This document shows positions 60,316 to 64,000 of a stretch of 64,000 nt of DNA, in pieces; positions within the stretch are counted from its first letter, which is position 1, and the number at the start of each line of letters is the position of its first letter. The stretch lies in the NCBI GenBank assembly GCA_029706075.1, contig JAINUG010000179.1, forward strand, positions 1,696,501 through 1,760,500. The letters are read 5' to 3'. The notes under the pieces were generated by a model. It had not been told where the DNA came from. It did not search any database and worked only from the letters and a program-made list of their open reading frames with translations. The stretch is from Aldrovandia affinis. Taxonomy: Eukaryota > Chordata > Actinopteri > Notacanthiformes > Halosauridae. Both the position numbers and the translations under genes were made by a program.

Positions 60316-61046
60316 GAACACATGGCAACCCTGCTCAAAACAGCATCAATTGGCTTCCACAGTTTATAGTTTGTATGTGTACGCTCTCCAGTGTGGAAGA
60401 TTATTTTAGAAAGCACACGTAGAGAAATTTTTAAAAAGAGAAGGTGGGGAACCTGGATTGATTTCTGCATGAGCAACAGCAGAAGAAGACAGTGAAAATG
60501 AGCTTTAGTCAAAGCCAGATTATTAGTGTATAAAAAACTGTATGAAAAAGTAGCAGTTTCTCCTTGGATGAAGAATAGAAAAAATCTTTGCTCTTCTGTG
60601 CTTTTCCTCATCTGGAGGGACATACTGAACAAAGCACCAGAAAGAGCTAAGCAGCTGTAATAATAATAATAATAATAATAATAGTAACAATGGAAAGGCA
60701 TTCCAATGAAGCGGCATGATATTTAATATTATTATGATTATGATTATTATTGTTATTATTGGACTTACTGGTCTAAAATGATATCTTCCCCTTAACCTTT
60801 GATCCAACATGGCAAGTTGCTCTCGCTCTGAAAAGGCTTTCATGGCTAAAGTTTATTGATTGATTCTATGGTCTAAAAGCTGATCAGACTCAGAGGGAAC
60901 TAAAGGTCAAGGTTGTGAAATGTAACATGTTTCTGTGAGCTTAATGAAGTGTTGGAAAGGCCAACGCGCATACACATACGCACACACGTACACATACACA
61001 ACATGCGCATACACACATATACACAACCATGCATCCATAAACACAC

Positions 61047-61081
<35 letters not shown>

Positions 61082-61185
61082 AGTGTGTCTTCTAATGTCA
61101 TTGTATAGCATGTGTGTATCTGTTTCTCTTATGTTTACATGTGAAAACTCAAACGCGCCTGTCTGTACCTTATGTGTAACACCAG
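60316..61185. other. intronic DNA with simple repeats
   Basis: (AAT)n at about 60656-60683 and a (CA)n-rich stretch at 60966-61079, ending about 106 bp before the exon at 61186. Confidence 0.6.
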
Positions 61186-61333
61186 ACTCACCGTGGAAGA
61201 CCTACCTGCCCAAAGTGGACCCTGTCCTGACGGGGGCCGTAGTGAGGGGACTGACCCCAGCCCGCACCTACCAGTTCAGGGTGTGTGCCGTCAACCAGGT
61301 GGGGAAGGGACAGTACAGCACTGCCACAAACAG
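61186..61333 (+). CDS. sdk1: sdk1 exon: second half of FN3-1
   Basis: This 148-nt exon encodes SPWKTYLPKVDPVLTGAVV, RGLTPARTYQFRVCAVNQVG and KGQYSTATNR. LTPARTYQFRVCAVNQVG is the F-strand signature of FN3-1 in SDK1. The acceptor is AACACCAG at 61185 and the donor GTATGT at 61334. It starts in phase 1 and ends in phase 2 (AG|). The following exon, expected to start FN3-2, was not found before 64000. Confidence 0.95.
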
Positions 61334-64000
61334 GTATGTCTTACTGGCCCGTTCCTGCGATCGCACGGAGACAGGGATTCCTCTTCTTTTGTATCACTCT
61401 GTGAGAACATTATAGATAAGTGCTGGAGAAATCTTTCTGTCATCAAAGACCCCTTCTGATATATGCTACTATGGCTCAATACTAAAAACAGAGCAACCAT
61501 TTTCTCCAGGCGCATGAAGATTTCAAATGACATTTATTTGTGCTGTAATTGCTCAGCAGACCAGCTTTTTTTTCTCAGCAGACCCCCTTATCAAAAGTCA
61601 CCTTCACATTTTGGAGTTTACATATTATGCTGGATATTTTTCCAACAAATTGAATCGTGGAAAGGAACAACAGCAGCTCCCACCCCAGAGTTAGAACCTG
61701 CAACATTAGTGAGTAAATGTCCTATGTGACCTTTCTGAATAATCACACGCCATTATCTGGCGTTTCTGTTATTATAGAGCATGTGCTGTCCTCCAGCACC
61801 AGTATAAGTGTTCACCCTTACTGTGAGTTGCTGTTCTGGGTGTCTGACACTTCATGTTCTGTCATGCGGGTCAGCCTGGTTCTTTCAGTAGGTCTTACTA
61901 CAGCGCAATTGTTTTGCACAGGGGAAACGATTTACGATCGTTTTTTATTTATTTACAAGAGCTTGTGGCATCCATTTGTATTCAGCTTCCTTAAATATCA
62001 CATTTATTATCATTATTATTATTAGTATTTTTATTTTTATTATTATTGTGTTTTGCTAAATCAAACCAGCACCTTCAAAGGATTAAAATCTGTGGTAGGG
62101 AACCATCGCATTGCAGTTGTGTTACGGTTGTGTTGCGGTTGCATTAAATTGGTTACATCTCGCTGTGGAGACGCAGGGGAGCACATCCACTTAATGAATC
62201 CCACAATCCTGGCAGATGCATGCACCAGGATGCATGCATCCACAGCATCCTGCACAAACCCAATAGATCACCAGGCACCCTGAGATACCCCTCCCCCCAT
62301 TGACGTGATTGTTTCATGCTATCGCGTGTAAAGACATTTTATTGGTTCATATGAACAGCACACAATAGCTCTGGCCATTAGAGGCGGCATGGGCCTCACG
62401 CTCCTTTCACCAGCTGTTGCTCTTGTAACCAGTGTGATTGGGTACAGTTCAGCCCTATCTACTTAACCTGAATTCCTTTAGTAAACATCTGACGGTGCGA
62501 ATGCATGTGTTAATCGCCTTAGATTAAGGTATTTTTCCAGAAAATAAAGGTACTTTTCTTTTTTTTGCAAAAGAAGGAATTTAACATTTTGACCGTATGC
62601 ATAACTACATAACTTATTTGTGAATTCATAAGTATAATGTATTCACAGAACATAATTTAATATGCATAATCTTACATTGATGAAGGACTTGAAGATTTGA
62701 AAATGTCAGTGCTTAAACGCTTTCATGCCCCCAATTAATATTAAACTTTACTGTGTGCGTGTGTTTCAAAAATGCAAGATCCTTTTTAGTTTATTCTCAT
62801 TAAGGCATCCAATAATTTATGAAAAACCTTCTCATGTACAACAGAAATAATTACAGCTCTATTAGTCTCAAAGGTCCTTATTTCCTTCTGCTGGTGGAAC
62901 TGGGGAATGGTGTCCATATGCACACGGTATAACATATTAAAATAATGGGCAGACTGTAAGAAATGGAAGGGAGCCATTTGATTCGTTCATATGAACCAAT
63001 AGTGGAATTCTAAGCTGAGAACTGCTCAGGTGTGTCACATGCCATTACACAGCAGACGGAGCCTTCATACAAGGCCTGACAGGAGCTATGAACATCGGCA
63101 GGTGTGCATACCTCTAGGTGAGACCACTGCACTCTTTGGTAAACAGGAGAACAGGTGACAACAACCAAACAGCCAAAGAGGAGGAACAGCCCCCTCTTCT
63201 ACCCTCTACTCCTCCCAGCATCGCAGACAGTTGAATTGTTGCTGATGAAATTCAGGTTCGGTACCATGTTGGTTCCCCCGTAAACAGAGAACAACAACAT
63301 CAGCTGGGAACATTCCAACTTGCAGTTGAATTGTTCTGGTGAAATTTTTACATGTGCAGTTGCTTAAACTTGCAATCTTTTTACATGTGCAGTTGCTTAA
63401 ATCGTGTGTTGCACACTTGAGACTGGTAAACACACAACTCTGGTAAGACTGTAGTTGTAGTGGCATTATCCGTCTACACAATGTTTGTGGATCAGGGACA
63501 CTGGAGGCTGCGCAGTGTCTGCAGGTTTTTGTGGTTTCCATTCAATCAACAGCCAGTTCATGGCTTAATAATGAGGTGTCTTGACTCTTTAGCCAATCAA
63601 TGACTTAAATTAAGCACTAAAGTTCTGAAATTGCTGTGCTGTGCTTTTTGAATGATATAGATGAGGGGGTATGGAACCAGCTATGGAAACTGCCCTCTCA
63701 ATTATGTCACTCAAATATTAGTGAAAATATTTAAATATATTAGATAATTTCAGGAGAAATAATCCATGTACTATACGAAAGTGACTTTTCTCGTCCCACG
63801 TTTGCAGGATAGAGCTCCCTTGCTGTATTTTTTTACAGCATATATTATATTGATACGCATCAATTCAGCCCATAGTTATGCTTTGGGCATGTGCAAGCAC
63901 TTATCTGCTCCCTTGGTGTAATATAAAACATTTTGTTGCAAACCGAATTAAATATGACCCCAAAATAAACCTTTATATCTTGTGTCGATATAGAGCTTTA
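61334..64000. other. sdk1 intron after the first FN3 repeat
   Basis: No further sidekick exon was found. A (TTA)n stretch lies at 61995-62046. TTCATATGAAC occurs at 62347 and 62986. A short direct repeat of TTTACATGTGCAGTTGCTTAAA lies at 63348-63400. Confidence 0.55.

Larger units (their letters stand above)
24165..61333 (+). other. sdk1: sdk1 gene, internal part (10 exons, Ig3 to first FN3)
   Basis: Sidekick-1 is a single-pass membrane protein of the immunoglobulin superfamily. Known family members have six Ig domains, thirteen FN3 repeats and a PDZ-binding tail, and act as homophilic adhesion molecules in synapse-layer targeting, notably in the retina. Ten GT/AG-bounded exons join without a stop (1,429 nt, about 476 residues). 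Exon phases fit at every junction (2,1,1,1,1,1,2,2,1, then 2 at the end). I assign sdk1 rather than sdk2 from recalled paralogue differences: WKRNG and FGRRLTI in Ig3, LESGGLQITPVF in Ig5, and SWVRPFDGNSP with NNSPWK and RVCAVNQVG in FN3-1. Sdk2 has NAPW and RLCAVNDVG at the last two places. Which teleost duplicate (a or b) cannot be told. Both gene ends lie outside the window. Confidence 0.93.

Overview
This is vertebrate, almost certainly teleost fish, nuclear DNA. The main gene is split into short exons with GT/AG borders and kilobase introns, and the introns are packed with fish-type mobile DNA: hAT and Tc1/mariner elements, tRNA-derived SINEs, an L2-like LINE and LTR elements. The species cannot be fixed from the sequence.

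The only host gene I can support is a plus-strand piece of sidekick cell adhesion molecule 1 (sdk1). Ten exons between 24165 and 61333 join in one open frame of 1,429 nt. They encode Ig3 (24165-24276 + 25621-25811), Ig4 (37042-37125 + 45695-45889), Ig5 (48763-48879 + 52269-52436), Ig6 (53656-53758 + 54052-54225) and the first fibronectin type III repeat (57904-58040 + 61186-61333). The 5' exons (signal peptide, Ig1, Ig2) and the remaining FN3 repeats, membrane span and tail lie outside the window. Bases 1-24164 look like one long upstream intron, with a possible 27-nt microexon at 19755-19781.

The introns hold many dated insertions with visible target duplications. Notable ones are a nested hAT pair (8904-9951), a solo LTR (19926-20412), a decayed L2-like LINE (29195-31935), a hAT element (39131-40273), a Russian-doll element (40706-42782), a dead hAT transposase (42820-43930), four Tc1-like remnants, and five copies of one SINE family.

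Two items stand out as possibly undescribed. First, 33218-36687 is a very young LTR retrotransposon on the minus strand (595-bp LTRs differing at one base, a primer-binding site fitting tRNA-Ala, a polypurine tract). It has no pol genes; its only ORF is an intact 675-codon protein dominated by a ~345-residue coiled coil. Second, 47979-48616 is a tandem TRIM-like array: four tiny LTR copies around 81-bp internal segments, each with an 18-nt match to the 3' end of tRNA-His, bounded by a 4-bp target duplication, ending 146 bp upstream of an sdk1 exon.
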